From Hydnum rufescens UP504 (lineage: Eukaryota; Basidiomycota; Agaricomycetes; Cantharellales; Hydnaceae), in assembly GCA_014904985.1 (NCBI GenBank), contig MU129081.1, positions 5,801 through 69,800 of the forward strand: 64,000 nucleotides of DNA, in the 5' to 3' direction. A program made the translations under genes and the position numbers. This document shows, in pieces, positions 46,764 through 60,170 of this stretch (position 1 is the first letter of the stretch; the number at the start of each line of letters is the position of its first letter). The notes below the pieces were generated by a model. That model made no database searches. It was not told where the DNA came from and saw only the letters and a program-made list of their open reading frames with translations.

Positions 46764-48776
46764 ATGTCTCTTGAAAATCCCACCCCCCCTAGTGGCACCA
46801 GCGGTATCACAAAGTGAGTTCATCGGGGTGAGGAGTATATTGGAGCTGAAACGGATACCGAGATAGCACCTACGTTGTCGACCCACAATTTGCTCGGCGA
46901 TTTACTGCGGGATGGGTCGGCCTGGCTGGTGTCTTCGTCGTATTGTCGGCCCCGAGACTGTACCGCTCGATTCGATCTGGACGTGCATGGCAAGGCTTGG
47001 GCATATATGAGAAATTTGGTGGCTACGAGCCACTGTCAGAGAAGCGCGAAGAAAAGACGCCCAAACCGCCGTCGCGTACGGATAGGACCATCGGCATCCT
47101 GCATGCTCTAGTCCGTGGCCCAACACTCTATTCGGTCCCCAAGACGCAGATAAACATGGGAGAAGGTACTCCGATTTTCGATTTCAGGAGCTAAGCGTCT
47201 CGACTAATTTCCCTCTGCTCTAGTCCTTATCATCATCGTGTATTATGCTATTCTTCTACTGTGCTTGCTGCTTCAAGCCAACCTGCGAATAAACTCCAAT
47301 CGGGGTGGTGCGTAATATGCGTGACTTGTTACACAAGTAAACAACCGTTTCGAGCCAATATGGCCGTCATAGGTTTCATGGCACTCGCACAATTGCCTGC
47401 CGTTTTTCTCTTTGGAACAAAGAACAACCCGTTGTCTTTCCTCCTTGGACGTGGTTACGAGAAGCTCAATGTTATCCACCGCTGGTCCGGTCGGGGCATC
47501 CTCCTTACGGCAACAGTCCACGGCTCGCTCTGGATCAATCAATACATAAAGGCGGGCAAGCCTCATTTCTCAAGACGAGCAAACCGCAGTATGGGATGGC
47601 TGCTTACGGTACCCTTTGCGCCCTCACTTTGCTCAGCCTTCGCCCGGTCCGTCAGAAGCTTTACCAATTCTTTTTCATTACTCAGTGGGTTCCATGATTT
47701 CTCTCTCTCTCTGTATACATCTTTCGTAACCCTCCGTGGATTCGTCTTCAGCGTTATGAGTTTTGTCACATTTTTTGTGATCATCTGCTACCACACCCCA
47801 TTTGCGGTACCATGGATCTTCCCCCAATTGCATTCTACGCCATGGACTTGGCCCTTCGTGTTTTCCGATATCGCGTCAAAGATGCGATTCTCGAATCGTG
47901 CGATACTTCAATGACTCTGGTTCATATTCCGGACGTTACAGGAGGATGGATCGCGGGCCAACACGTCCAGCTTCGCGTTTTCTTCGGCCATCGAATATAC
48001 GAATCTCACTCCTTCACGATCATCAACGCACCCCCAGCCATTACTAATTTACCCACCATTTCAAATGGTGGAACGCATTATGGTGGCATTACTCTTGCCG
48101 CGCGCGTCGCAGGCGATTGGACACGGGATCTTAACACTCTTGCTCAGAACGGGGAGAAAGGGCGGCAACAGGTTGTAGTGCTCTTGGACGGTCCATACGG
48201 CGGTTCTTCGCTGGATTTCGGCGAGTACGAGGCCGTATTACTTATTTCTGGCGGCTCGGGTGTTACGGTTTCCCTGGGGATTCTGGATGATCTCTTGGGA
48301 CGTATCGTCAGACTTGGTCGACCTAATCGGGAACGTACGAAGAGGATCGATGTCGTATGGTGCATACGATCGTTTGGTATGTGCCCCTCTCGTTCCCTTG
48401 GTACGTTGGCGCTGAATCAATTGCATCTTGCTTCGCAGGCGCTATTCTGTGGTTCGCCCCAATGTTTATGGCACTAGGGAAAGCGGCAGAGGACTCTTCG
48501 GTCGATCTTTCCTTCAAATTTTATGTGACGTGCCTATGTGACCCTGAGGCGATCCCACCTATTCCGAACTGCACGGTCTCCATCAGCAAACCAACAATTT
48601 CAGAGAGCCTGCAGCCACTGCTCACGCATGCGGCCTCTACGGCTGGGGGGTCGGGATCATAGCGAGCGGCCCGAGAGTTTGACACGAGGACGCAGAATGC
48701 CGTAGCCAAGATCGGGCCGATGACTGCCGCCTCCGTGGGGGGTATTGGTCTGCACACCGAGTTGTTTGCCTTGTAA
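46764..48776 (+). CDS. Ferric reductase-type transmembrane flavocytochrome
   Basis: Plasma-membrane FRE family: passes electrons from NADPH through FAD and two haems to Fe(III)/Cu(II). Start MSLENPTPPSGTSGI at 46764, intron 46814-46866, then NTYVVDPQFARRF and a membrane span GWVGLAGVFVVLSAPRLYRS. Further spans are VLIIIVYYAILLLCLLLQAN, MALAQLPAVFLF, GRGILLTATVHGSLW and FVTFFVIICYHTPFAVPW, with haem-ligand His in VIHRWSG, TVHGS and CYHTP. The FAD loop is HSFTIINAPP and the NADPH site GGSGVTVSLGIL. It ends GGIGLHTELFAL at 48776. One C appears lost at 47569 (HFL to KTSK) and one in the C run 47821-47825 (WIFP to PIAFYAMD). More shifts lie near 48630-48680 around the C-terminal ACGLYGWGVG-SGP loop. 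Confidence 0.85.
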
Positions 48777-48905
48777 TAGTGTATGTTACTGTGACGCTGT
48801 ATTACTGCCCATCTGTATTAGAATATCGAAATGACATGGGGAATTGGTGACTCGAGCGAGGAAAAAAGGACAACCCTCCGAATCCAGAACAAAGGCACCG
48901 AGTAT

Positions 48906-50055
48906 TCAGCCAAGTCTATCCATCTGCTTCTTCGCTGAAGTAAGGCGTGCTCCCGTCCTATCCACATCGGTTGACAATTGGTCGAGAAGCTCGTTCTGTT
49001 GCTCAATCTCTGCATTGATCGCGAGTCCAAGGTGTTTCTGCCGCTGCAATATTGCCGTTAATTGTGATAGTTGGGCATCCTGCTCGTCCACTTGGATCCC
49101 CTGAAGTTGCACCAGCCCGGTATTATCCAACGGACGCGTTCGCTCCGTCTCTGGCGGGGGGCCCTTCTGGCCAAATATGCGGGTCACGGGGCGCGTTTTC
49201 GCACCCACGTCCCCACTGAAGGCACTAGGCATGTGTGGGAACGAAAACAACGCATTCCTATCGACTTGCGTTGCAGAATTCCGGTCGGTATCGCCCTGAC
49301 GCTGCGGTCGCGAACCGCCGTCGGGCAGGGAAGCAGCAGACGTAGGCTGCCGAGCGGCGACGACCATCTTGCCGAGACTAGCGCAGTCATCCTGCAAACG
49401 CGCCACCATATCGCCGCGCCGCTGTACCTCGCCCTCACTCATACCTGCGAGCGCGAGAGTCTGGATGCCTTTCCCCAATACATCTAGCCTCGCGACGAGC
49501 GCAGCCAACTTCTTCTTCGCCTGAACGTTGGATATGTGCGAAGCGGAAGTGTCGCCGCGCAAAGAGAGAGCGTCACGCTTGTTGATGTCCGCGCGCACGT
49601 CGCGCACGAGGGTTTGGAGATCGGTGTGTTCGTCCAGCCACGAAAAGCTTGTGAACTGGTTTGCCCGTCCACGGACGAGGAGGGGTCGCTCTTTCCGACA
49701 GGAACTCCTAGGAAGTCTTTGAAAATGAAGGTATCACGCCATTGTGGGTCCTTATTGGCAAGAATCGCACGCAGGTATGCCTCCAGTCCCACGCGCCGCT
49801 CCTCTACCACAGCCTCGCTGTTTCCGCGGCCGAGCTTGGGCAGAATTGCGAATGGATGCTTGGGTGGAAGTGGGCTAGGGGCGTGGAAATATGTCGGCTA
49901 AGGTCGTTGTCAAGGCTCACGAATTCGGAATAACGGCGCCATATCTGCCACGAGCGCACAGCGCCTTGTACCGTGATGCGATATACGATGAATGTCTTTG
50001 TGCCCGTCCCCCTTGGCTCCGTATCTTTGATGAAAATAGATTGAATTGCAGCCAT
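48906..50055 (-). CDS. VAM7: VAM7-type PX-domain SNARE
   Basis: Vacuolar Qc-SNARE: the PX domain binds PI3P and the C-terminal SNARE helix joins the fusion complex. There is no membrane anchor, as in Vam7. From ATG 50055 (MAAIQSIFIKDTE) the PX domain reads FIVYRITVQGAVRSWQIWRR and YSEFVSL, then HPFAILPKLGRGN and RRVGLEAYLRAIL. A linker leads to SWLDEHTDLQTLVRDVRADI and VQAKKKLAALVARLDVLGKG. The SNARE helix is QVDEQDAQLSQLTAILQRQK, then AEIEQQNELLDQLSTDVDRT, ending KKQMDRLG at 48906. Two frame changes are needed near 49880 and 49680. Convergent with the ferric reductase, 129 bp apart. Confidence 0.87.
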
Positions 50056-50614
50056 TGGAGACTGACCGGCATCTTCCGTACTTGACCGCGCGCGCCGAAC
50101 TATCCCCCCTGGTTTGCTGGGCAGTCCGTGAGGGTCAATCTCAGCCGCATGGAAATTCCTGTGGAAAATATAGAACGAAGCCTCTTGCTGTGCATCTGAT
50201 GTGGCGTTGAGGCGCTGAACAGGAGGATTTCTAGAACCTTGCCAAATTCCTTGCAACGCGCTTGCGCTAGATACGCTGGCATTATTGGCCCCTCAGCGGC
50301 GCCATGGTGTTCTGGTCTCTTGCACAATGTGGTTGTACTGAGTTCCGGCCGGTGCATTGTTCCATGCTGTGACCTCTAGTGGGACCTTGTTGAGCTGTAA
50401 TTCGCTTTAGTTGCCGGAACACTTCGAGTCGCGGTCGTCCTACCCCGCGTTTTCCACCAGAACGAAACCCGTACGCGTGAAATCTGTAGTGCGGAATTTA
50501 GGCTGCCGAGTGCGGGATTTGGTCAGACCACTCCTAACGCAGGCGCTGCCATCGGAGATATGATCATGGTCAGTCCTCTCGCGCTAACAGTCAGTTTCTT
50601 TAGCGCGAACGACC
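50056..50614. other. Intergenic between VAM7 and dsRBM gene 1
   Basis: 5' region of VAM7 (-) and upstream of a TATA-containing + strand promoter. I see no credible gene; open frames here are extensions of VAM7 upstream of its start. Confidence 0.5.
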
Positions 50615-50622
50615 TATAAAAA
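50615..50622 (+). promoter_or_regulatory. TATA box of dsRBM gene 1
   Basis: TATAAAAA 81 bp upstream of the ATG at 50696, followed by a pyrimidine-rich stretch typical of fungal transcription starts. The third dsRBM gene has the same arrangement. Confidence 0.6.
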
Positions 50623-50695
50623 CCCAAGAATGCTCTGTTCCCCTCTCCCCCCCCATTTCACCACTTCTTCATACCCAACCACCTACTATTCCCTG

Positions 50696-51247
50696 ATGGC
50701 ATCCTACTATGCGCACACTTACAGCACAATGTACCAACGCAACGCAATCGTGTAAGCAGCTTCAATTACGCCATTTCACCAAGCTTGTCATCTCTAAGAT
50801 CCTCTGATAGCTCATGAATGCCATCATCACTCGCGAATCGTGCGCAACAACTACGATTTCGCCTTGATTGGGTATGTGCCACATGATGTTCTCGAGGGTT
50901 TCTGTGACATCTTAGGCATACTCGTCTTGTAGCAGGACTTCACCACCATCGGCCCAAATAACTGCACGATATGGACAGCCAAAGTATACAGTGCGTGTCC
51001 CCCTTCCCCCCCCTTTTCCCTTCTGCGCTGCATTTCTGAGAGCCTTTCTCTCTTCATAGTTGATGGCAGATGCTGTGGGGAAGGCCGAGCTTATGTGAAG
51101 GGTGTTGCCCGCGACATTGCGGCCCAGACCGCCCTGGGAGCCCTCCATCCTACTATTGACCGCCGGCAATGGACACTGCACTGGCCTTTTTTTTTTCTTT
51201 TTTTTAATCGCGGACGCCCTATTCGGACCATTTCCAATACCCTGTAG
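50696..51247 (+). CDS. Small dsRNA-binding-motif protein 1
   Basis: After introns at 50872-50932 and 50991-51059 the exons read RAQQLRFRLDW, QDFTTIGPNNCTIWTAKVY and IDGRCCGEGRAYVKGVARDI, then AAQTALGAL. This is a complete dsRBM: helix 1, three strands with the conserved W, a basic loop (YVKGVA) and the AA-containing helix 2. The Ile codon is split A|TT by the second intron, as in genes 2 and 3. The N-terminus is unclear. Exon 1 from 50696 (MASYYAHTYSTMYQRNAI) would need an intron ending near 50812 and then a one-base shift in the LMNAIITRE region. Alternatively translation starts at 50818 (MPSSLANRAQQ). The tail past GAL is poorly defined because of T runs at 51187-51205. Function: probable dsRNA binder; partner unknown. 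Confidence 0.65.
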
Positions 51248-51599
51248 CCTTTGACTGTATCTTCTTTGCGCGTTTGTCACATTTCCTCCTCCTTTTTCGG
51301 ACATGTCTCCCTTGTGCGGACAGTTCTTTCCCGTGTTCGTTACCATAGAGTGTCTCTTGCTTCTTTATCGCGCAGGCTCTAGAGGTATCGGAGACAATCC
51401 TACCCGCCATATGCAGGGAATAATAATGTAATGGTCAGATTCTTTCTAGTGGGACTTTCTCCGCGCCAGAGTCGAGTCACAAAACATAATTATGAAAAAT
51501 TAAGTAAACACCGCATCATCGATAATCGGCAGGCTAGCGAGTCTGGATTGCTCTATCGCTGTGTCACAATAAATTGTTGTCACTACTAGCGTGGGGGTG

Positions 51600-52015
51600 T
51601 GAGAGTGTTGTGAAGCAACTTGCTTCGCTGGCCTGTGCATGACTGCTGCTGGGTCTGGCTGTGCGGGTGGTGGGATCACTTGCGACCCTCACAACCTGGC
51701 CAGCAGTGGGGTGGGGGGAAAGAACAGCCGCAGACTGTAGCAGTATGTCCCGTACAGCTCGCCCACCGGATGCAAAGCCCACTTCAAGCCAACTCCATTG
51801 GCAGACTTGTCCCCGACCTTCCGTCCGAATGCCAATGTGGCCGCCCACTCCAATCGCGCACTCACAGCCTCTCAGAATGCCCGCTCTATCGCACGCACCG
51901 CCACTTACTGGGCCAAGGCCGCCAAGCCCAGATACGCACCCTCGTTGGGTCACGACAAGGCATCACCCACCTAGCCTCCTTCCTCTCTAAATCGGGAGCA
52001 TACGAGAAACACTGA
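51600..52015 (+). mobile_element. 3' end of a non-LTR retrotransposon (LINE) ORF
   Basis: The frame ending at 52015 contains the zinc-knuckle-like signature CQCGRPLQSRTHSLSECPLY followed by RTHRHLLGQGRQAQIRTLVG and a short tail ending SGAYEKH. In my knowledge this Cys/His block closes reverse-transcriptase/RNase H proteins of fungal LINEs. Reverse-transcriptase motifs are absent upstream, so it is a 5'-truncated, dead insertion. No poly-A tail or target duplication is evident. Confidence 0.65.
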
Positions 52016-53747
52016 GCACCTTCCCCTCTGATACGCTTCTTTCTCCCATATGTGACATGTTTATACTTGTTCTATGCCCGTTACTATTGCATAGTTTATG
52101 CTACTATTATCGTAACCAAACCCCGTCTGCCCCACCGAACTTCCTCGTTCAGTTTTCCCCAATCCCGCTTGCACCTCCTTACTGCTATCACATGTATGTA
52201 GGTACAGTAAACTGCTCTCGACGCCTTCCGCGCCTACACGGAATACAAATCAGATTCTCTCTCTCTCCATTCGCAGACTTGTAGAGTTTGGTTTCGCACG
52301 AATCGCCCGAATTTAACTTTTCTTCCCACTGATGATACACCATAACATACAGTACCCTCCACCTCCCTTATCAGAAGTTCTGCCAGCCAATATGTCCTAT
52401 CCCACTACTACATAGGCGTCTTAAGTCTAAAAAGCCCGCTGCCGATGACTCTCAAACAAGTTAACACAACAATGAGGAGTCCGATTGGGTGTAAGTAGTT
52501 ACTGTCTGACGCCTAGAAAAGTAACATCATGTGACGACTGTACCTGGATCGCGCATTTCCGGTTTTGTAAGTCCTTAAGCTTCTCTCCCATATCTACATA
52601 CTCAGTCCTAGTGCCATCATACTGTGGTCATACCTGGGTCCTCCCAATTGCCATGAAGAATCGGGAACTAGTTAACCTCACAATGCACAAATTCCCCTGG
52701 GCCCTGCTTCATCGGCCATCGCAATCAAATCAGTCATTGGGATGGATGTCTCCTAGATGTGGTGGTAGGATGTGAATGCGTCACAAATATATATATTAAT
52801 TACCCCATATGGATCTGCTACTAAACCATTCATTCTATGACTGCTCCGGTCATTTCTGGCCGTTTGACATGCGAAGAGTCATTGGATACAGCGGTGAGAA
52901 AGTAAACTTTGGACTAGGATAATACATTGCGATTCGGACTTCACATTTGGTTGGTATATAAAATTTGACGTACAAACCGCTGTAATGGGAGAATCTGGAC
53001 ATGGAACGTTGACCTTCAGAACAACTCCAATCGTGGGAACGTTATCGGCAATCCCCAGTGTATGCCGGAAGCAAAAATGGACTACCACGCTCGCGTCGCT
53101 CTCGACACGATCCCGCGGTGTTACAACATTTCGTCACCGTTTTCTTATCACTTAACTGGGAGAAGAAAAAGGGACGTTGTTGCGCATGAAAAGATCTTGT
53201 CTGATGTTTCATTGGGTTTTCGATCAATGATCGTCTTTGAGGGGCTTAGCCGCGCGCCTACGTCGATACAGAGATCCGATAAGCCACTAGTCGCACAATG
53301 CCGTATTCTTACTTGTCCGTCTCTCTTGCGACTGTCGGAGGATTGCCTGACCGCTTCGATATCTATGCGATGATTCTGGTCCCTGTAAGTCATAACCCCT
53401 TGAATAACCTCTCGGCGATTTGATGAGTTCGGTGGTTCTTCTTTCTCGTCCAAAATTGGAAGAAACGTTACCGTCCGAGTCATTCTCCTGATGATGAATC
53501 ATTTTCTCGACAATGGGTTGAAACTTGACTGCGGGCTCCTGTTTCGTTCTTTGCGCAAACTGATTTAGCAAGACCCTTGTCTTTTTGTGCACGTTTCGAC
53601 TCTGAGATCTGTTTCATCAGATGGCATCTATTGCTGCAGGCTCCAACGTATAAGATACGGACTTCGAGTCGCATCCTCACCCTACAAGAGTCTCTCATAC
53701 TCCCCCGAAGAACCCAACTGTCTGCATTTAATTTTGTCGTTTTTGTA
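52016..53747. other. No gene recognised
   Basis: AT-richer spacer with short frames on both strands. A TATAAG at about 53649 sits 99 bp upstream of dsRBM gene 2 and may be its promoter. A - strand frame (53287-53592) has a dsRBM-like first helix (VLLNQFAQRT) but no convincing remainder. Confidence 0.45.
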
Positions 53748-54173
53748 ATGCCTCCCCCAGGTGGGTTTGTTGACCTTCCTCGTTCGTCTCGGCATACCCT
53801 AATTTCGACAATTCACGTGTATCCAGCTGACAAGCGTAACATTTTTAAGCTCAATGAATGGGCCCAGCGCAATCAGTCGACGGTTGTCTATGTTCGTGAT
53901 TTTCTGTTCAAATCAAACATGCAGTTATATTTTAACACCTGTGTTGGAACAGACGCCTTCTTCCTTTGTTAACGATCAGAACGTTACCACTTGGATCGTA
54001 ACGGTCACGAGTGAGCCCTCTCCTTCATTTGCAATATCCTACCAAGTTGACTTGTTTGGCTTCTACTACCAGTCAATGGAGTGACTTACGCCACCACCAC
54101 GTCGGACCGAAAAGGAGATGCTGCTGATAAGGCAGCCTGGCTCACCCTTCAGATTCTCAACAACTCCGCCTAG
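53748..54173 (+). CDS. Small dsRNA-binding-motif protein 2 (78 aa)
   Basis: Four exons: 53748-53760, 53827-53891, 53953-54010 and 54073-54173. The introns are 66, 61 and 62 nt, all GT-AG. Total coding is 237 bp, 78 residues plus stop, with no frame correction needed. Protein: MPPPADKRNIF, helix 1 KLNEWAQRNQSTVVY, TPSSFVNDQNV, strand TTWIVTVT, INGVTYATTT, basic SDRKGDAADKAAW and helix LTLQILNNSA. This is a single complete dsRBM with nothing else attached. Intron phases match genes 1 and 3: phase 0 after VVY, and the Ile codon split A|TC. Likely binds structured or double-stranded RNA. Role unknown; RNA interference or antiviral regulation are possible but unsupported by the sequence. Confidence 0.75.
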
Positions 54174-55477
54174 GCGACTGTCTGCAATACCATAATTAAT
54201 TAATTTCCATCTTCTTCCCTTCGAGTCGTTGTGTTTGGGTGACATCAGTAAGGCTCAATCCCCTGCGCGCGTTGGCTCTGGTCCCCTGTCATGGTGTGCT
54301 ACCTGCGGGCATGAACCTGTATCATTGTATTTAGTATTTGTTTAATCTCCCGATAAGCGCCGACTCATTGTCAAGGAAATATCCTTTTCTGACCGTGGAT
54401 AATATCTGTCCAGGGTTTCAAGTCCGATAAGCCCGTATATGTGTCATTTGTACCGCTAAAGACATGACTCACATGAAAATCCTCCTGATAAAAAAAGCAG
54501 CGCCTAAATGGGGAGAAACTTGCCTATATTACTGGTCTGATTTTTGCTTCATCACATCAAGAGCGTTACAAGCTCCATCAATGATGTGGATTACTTGTAT
54601 CAGTACTGAGGCGCCACAGGAATACCGGAACCAAACTCGGGACAAACCGCCGGGCTGCAGCAAGGTTTCAAGTTTCCACTATGCGGACCAAAGGGCCTAT
54701 ATTCTCGTTCCTTTCCCTGTGATTCATCTTTAATCATCAATGACGGGTGGGCTGCGTCCCGATTCCCGACTCATATCACATTAATATGCGGCATTGGAGG
54801 AGCAGTTCAAACGTTCATCAGGAAATTCAACCAACCCGCTCCATAGGTCTGGAGCTTGTGGGATCCTTCAAAGCCTCCGAAAATGTTCTCTACAGTGTTC
54901 CTGAACCTCAGGAAGGGGGCCATGCTCTGGAAGTTTCCCTATGATTGGCCAGCTGGTTTGACCACAAAGCTGAATCCGAATTCTCTGTTCTCTTTGAAAC
55001 CAACGTGCTCCTGTGCTGCCCCTTGGATCTGATATTGTTACTCTTTGTTCTGGGCTTTCCCTGTTATCGATTGATTTGTACGTCCCAGGGCTAGAGCACG
55101 ATCAAAGTGTTTGTAGCGGCTCTAATATTGGGTGCCGGCGTACCGCGGTCATTGTTCGGACCTTAGCTCGCGAGGTGATACGCAATTGCGCTAGCGAACC
55201 ACGGCATACTGCCCCCGGTCCTTTCAAGCGCCCCGCCTTATTGGTCCTGGCGGTATTTCTTCCACGCCTGCCCTGTGCCCTACTTGAACATATGAAATCT
55301 GCTTCCTGCGCTGGGGCTGCGGATGGGACGCCAGCTTTTGCCTCGGTTATTCCTGTTGCATTCTCCCCTCCTGACCCCTCCCGATCATGATGGGATTAAT
55401 ACCGCTCTCGTACCTCACTGATTCTCTGCAATCACATGCGAGCTCTCCCAGCCCAATTCTCTCTCAAGTCTGGCTGC
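54174..55477. other. No gene recognised
   Basis: Open frames at 54464-54733, 54747-54944 and 55013-55390 show no family features, no good splice joins and no dsRBM pattern. Possibly remnants of mobile DNA, but nothing diagnostic is visible. Confidence 0.45.
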
Positions 55478-55484
55478 TATAAAA
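55478..55484 (+). promoter_or_regulatory. TATA box of dsRBM gene 3
   Basis: TATAAAA 84 bp upstream of the start codon at 55562, nearly the same spacing as in dsRBM gene 1 (81 bp). An ATG at 55490 lies too close to the TATA box to be in the transcript. Confidence 0.6.
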
Positions 55485-55561
55485 CCGCAATGGTAGACAG
55501 CAAACCGCACCCAGTATCCTTCTCCCAAATTGCCTCTGCATTTCCCTGCTTCACCTTCACC

Positions 55562-56022
55562 ATGCGTGAGCCCATCGACCCTCTACACATTGCATGGTTA
55601 TGCTGACCTTGTTCATGAAGCCGATCACATCAAAATCCTTCAGAACAAGTCGGAGCGAGAGAAATTTACGCTCACTTGGGTATATATAGGCCACAGCGTC
55701 CCCAATCCCATCAATCTTACGGCTCTGCTCGCATCCTTAGCAGGACAACCTAACCACCCTCCCCAATAATGTCCAGTCTTGGGAGTGTGTAGCCATCAGT
55801 AAGTCATTTACTTAGAGCTACAGCCCGATTCTCTCTGCTTACGCCCCTACCATCTACCTAGTTGACGGTACGCCATTCGGTACAGGGACTGGATCGAAGA
55901 AAGCTTACGCCCGGGATGAGGCGGCAAGGTATGTATCGCATGCATGTAGTCATTCTTCGACTCACGTATTAATGACGTTCCCTGCTCCCCTTCTTAGAAT
56001 CGCGTTAGCGAATGGAGCCTAG
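55562..56022 (+). CDS. Small dsRNA-binding-motif protein 3 (69 aa)
   Basis: Five exons: 55562-55565, 55621-55679, 55744-55798, 55862-55928 and 55998-56022. Introns of 55, 64, 63 and 69 nt are all GT-AG, and the coding total of 210 bp is in frame throughout. Protein: MPDHIKILQNKSEREKFTLT ending in W, then DNLTTLPNNVQSWECVAI, IDGTPFGTGTG, the basic loop SKKAYA, RDEAARIALANGA and stop. This is one dsRBM, with the KKxxA loop closest to the canonical KKxAK of RNA-binding members. The first three introns correspond in position and phase to those of gene 2, and the Ile codon is again split A|TT. The fourth intron is unique. No second domain. Confidence 0.8.
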
Positions 56023-56262
56023 TAGCCGAGGCTAGCGATGGATAACACTCTCGATGTTTTCTAAATGTTTTGCTAGTCATTTCAGTATCATAGCCGTTTC
56101 TTTGTTCCTTCCTGCACAGCAATTCTGAAAGCTGATACTCGTGAATTACGACATGACAGCTCGCGACCGCCGGCAGTGTCCGCTATTTCCAGATCTGCTT
56201 CTTGTCATTTTACTTCTCGCATTTGAGTGTGGGAACCCGCAGACCGTGCCTTCATACTGACC

Positions 56263-58426
<2,164 letters not shown>

Positions 58427-58742
58427 GTTGTATACCAACTTCTGTGTAATCGTGTAGTACAAGAACAAACATTGAATTGGATGGAAGTGGCGAAGGGGGA
58501 CACGAAACGAATATCAACCCCGGGCCTGAATCGCACACACTTCTACGCATGCACCACTTAGCGCCATCCGCTATTCATCAGTTCCTGCCTCTGTAATCGT
58601 GGAATCATTCTCAAACCTACTCAATAAATAAAAGAAGGGGTCCGTCTGGTTAAGAAGGGTCGTGGAGGTGCATCATGGGAAACATCTGGATCGATCATTG
58701 CGGCATTTTCCCGCACCTGATCCAGATAAATGAGTGACCGCT
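58427..58742. other. Convergent 3' intergenic space
   Basis: Between the GH13 gene (+) and the unrecognised - strand gene. Nothing beyond probable 3' untranslated sequence. Confidence 0.5.
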
Positions 58743-60170
58743 TTATTGATTGTAACGCATTTGCGGAGAACGGAAGGCGGAGACGTGATAGAAAATCAAA
58801 GACGTGGCGTTCTTGAAATCAGCCAGACGATACTCACTTATGGACTTGCCATCAACGGAAATGACGGCTTCAGTTGGATCATACAGCCTTAAGATGAAGC
58901 TTTTCCCCTGGCTGATAATACTCACGATCACGGCGACCTCTCCAGCTCCAAGGGGGAACGAAATGTGAGATAGAGAATCGTTCTGAGCTGATGTATAACA
59001 CTTCCTAAAACGGATATTGCACGTAGCGGATACACATTATGGAAATCGAGCTCTGGAACGTTACCTTGAGATCTATAGTAGCCCATTTTCCTTCCATCTC
59101 TGAAAGAAATGTTTCCTATCGTCCTGAACCTGACTTGGAATTGGATCGAAAGCATAAAGCTCTAGAGGCGACTTGGGCGGTAAGAGAAATGCTATTTTTG
59201 TGGTATCCGGTGAATAGCCGCAACTTGATCTTCCACGACTGTGAGACTGGCAGGAGATAGGGGGCTATTTGTTGGGCTTTTCAGGGCGTTCAATGCGAAC
59301 GCGTTCTGCATAGAAAAAAAGAACCATGAATTCATCCTTAGGCAGGTTGCGCTTTGACTTCCGGCGATAGGATCCCACAGGAGGCGCGCGACGAACGTCG
59401 GGAGAGAAGATCGATCCCAGATGTCCGATTGATCGGGTGGGTTCAATAGGGATTTCGGTGCGCTGGTACACTATCAAGACAATCGAATAAGCACTCGGGC
59501 GGGCGAAGAAGCGAAGGCGGTCCGCCGGGCTCCCAGTGAGGATTTCATTCCGATACTTCGGTTGTCCCCAGGGATCAGAGATAACAGTTTATTGATTCAT
59601 CTTCGTGATAAAATAAGCTGGAATCTCATTTGAGTCGCATCCAACGGTGGATCTGATATTCACGTACAGTGGATAATATGGTTTTTCTCGATCCATGTGA
59701 ATATGGGCGCGACAAAACTCCGAAAAAGGAGACACAAAGTTTCGCGGTGTTCATATAGAGGACATAGCAAGAGGAGTATCTGAGGGCTCAACTGCGTGGC
59801 GGCGGAAATGCGAAGACGGGTCGGGAGAGATATCGAGGGGTGTCAAATTAATTTTCGAGATAGGAGCCTCGGAGGTTGGCAGGTCCAGGTTCAACCAAGC
59901 TAGATTCCAATGGAAGGCTGTACAACCGGATGGACGAGAACGTCGGAAATCGCAAATACCGTTAACTGGGAGAATGTAGGGCACATACAAGTGTCCAAAG
60001 GTCAGGACAAACCAAAGAAGTGTCGGAGATAAGGCGATAAAGAAGGGGGTGCTCATTTGGGGATCCAAATATGGGAATCAGGGGAATCCGACCTGTCAGG
60101 GGAGGCAGACGCGGTGGCGGATCTTGAAGTAGTAAAAGTCGTGACGGTCTTGTCTCACATGGTGCATCTC
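58743..60170 (-). CDS. Unrecognised membrane protein gene
   Basis: Coding character is seen in pieces on the - strand. Near 60165, MRQDRHDFYYFKIRHRVCLP could be the start. Then 60050-59755 gives STPFFIALSPTLLWFVLTFG and HLYVPYILP (a membrane span) and WNLAWLNLDLPTSEAPISKI. After that come TAKLCVSFFGVLSRPYSHGS, RLRFFARPSAYSIVLIVYQR, RAPPVGSYRRKSKRNLPKDE, GNISFRDGRKMGYYR, SHISFPLGAGEVAVIVSIIS and a C-terminus ISEYRLADFKNATSLIFYHV. Short introns are needed between these. I do not recognise the family and assign no function. Exon limits are uncertain. Confidence 0.45.

Noticed and set aside
50912..51346. - strand ORF of 144 codons overlapping dsRBM gene 1
   Set aside because: The + strand has correctly spaced introns and a recognisable domain. 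The - strand frame is lysine/glycine low-complexity sequence.
51564..51953. - strand ORF of 129 codons
   Set aside because: It is the shadow of the LINE Cys/His block, which is clearly coded on the + strand.
53287..53592. Possible fourth dsRBM gene on the - strand (VLLNQFAQRT, then RDQNHRIDIEAV)
   Set aside because: The first helix is suggestive, but no frame supplies the conserved W strand, the IDG/ING turn or the KK..AA helix with acceptable splice sites.
54464..55390. Frames suspected to be gag-like retrotransposon remnants
   Set aside because: No zinc knuckle, protease or reverse-transcriptase motif could be found, so no mobile-element call was made.
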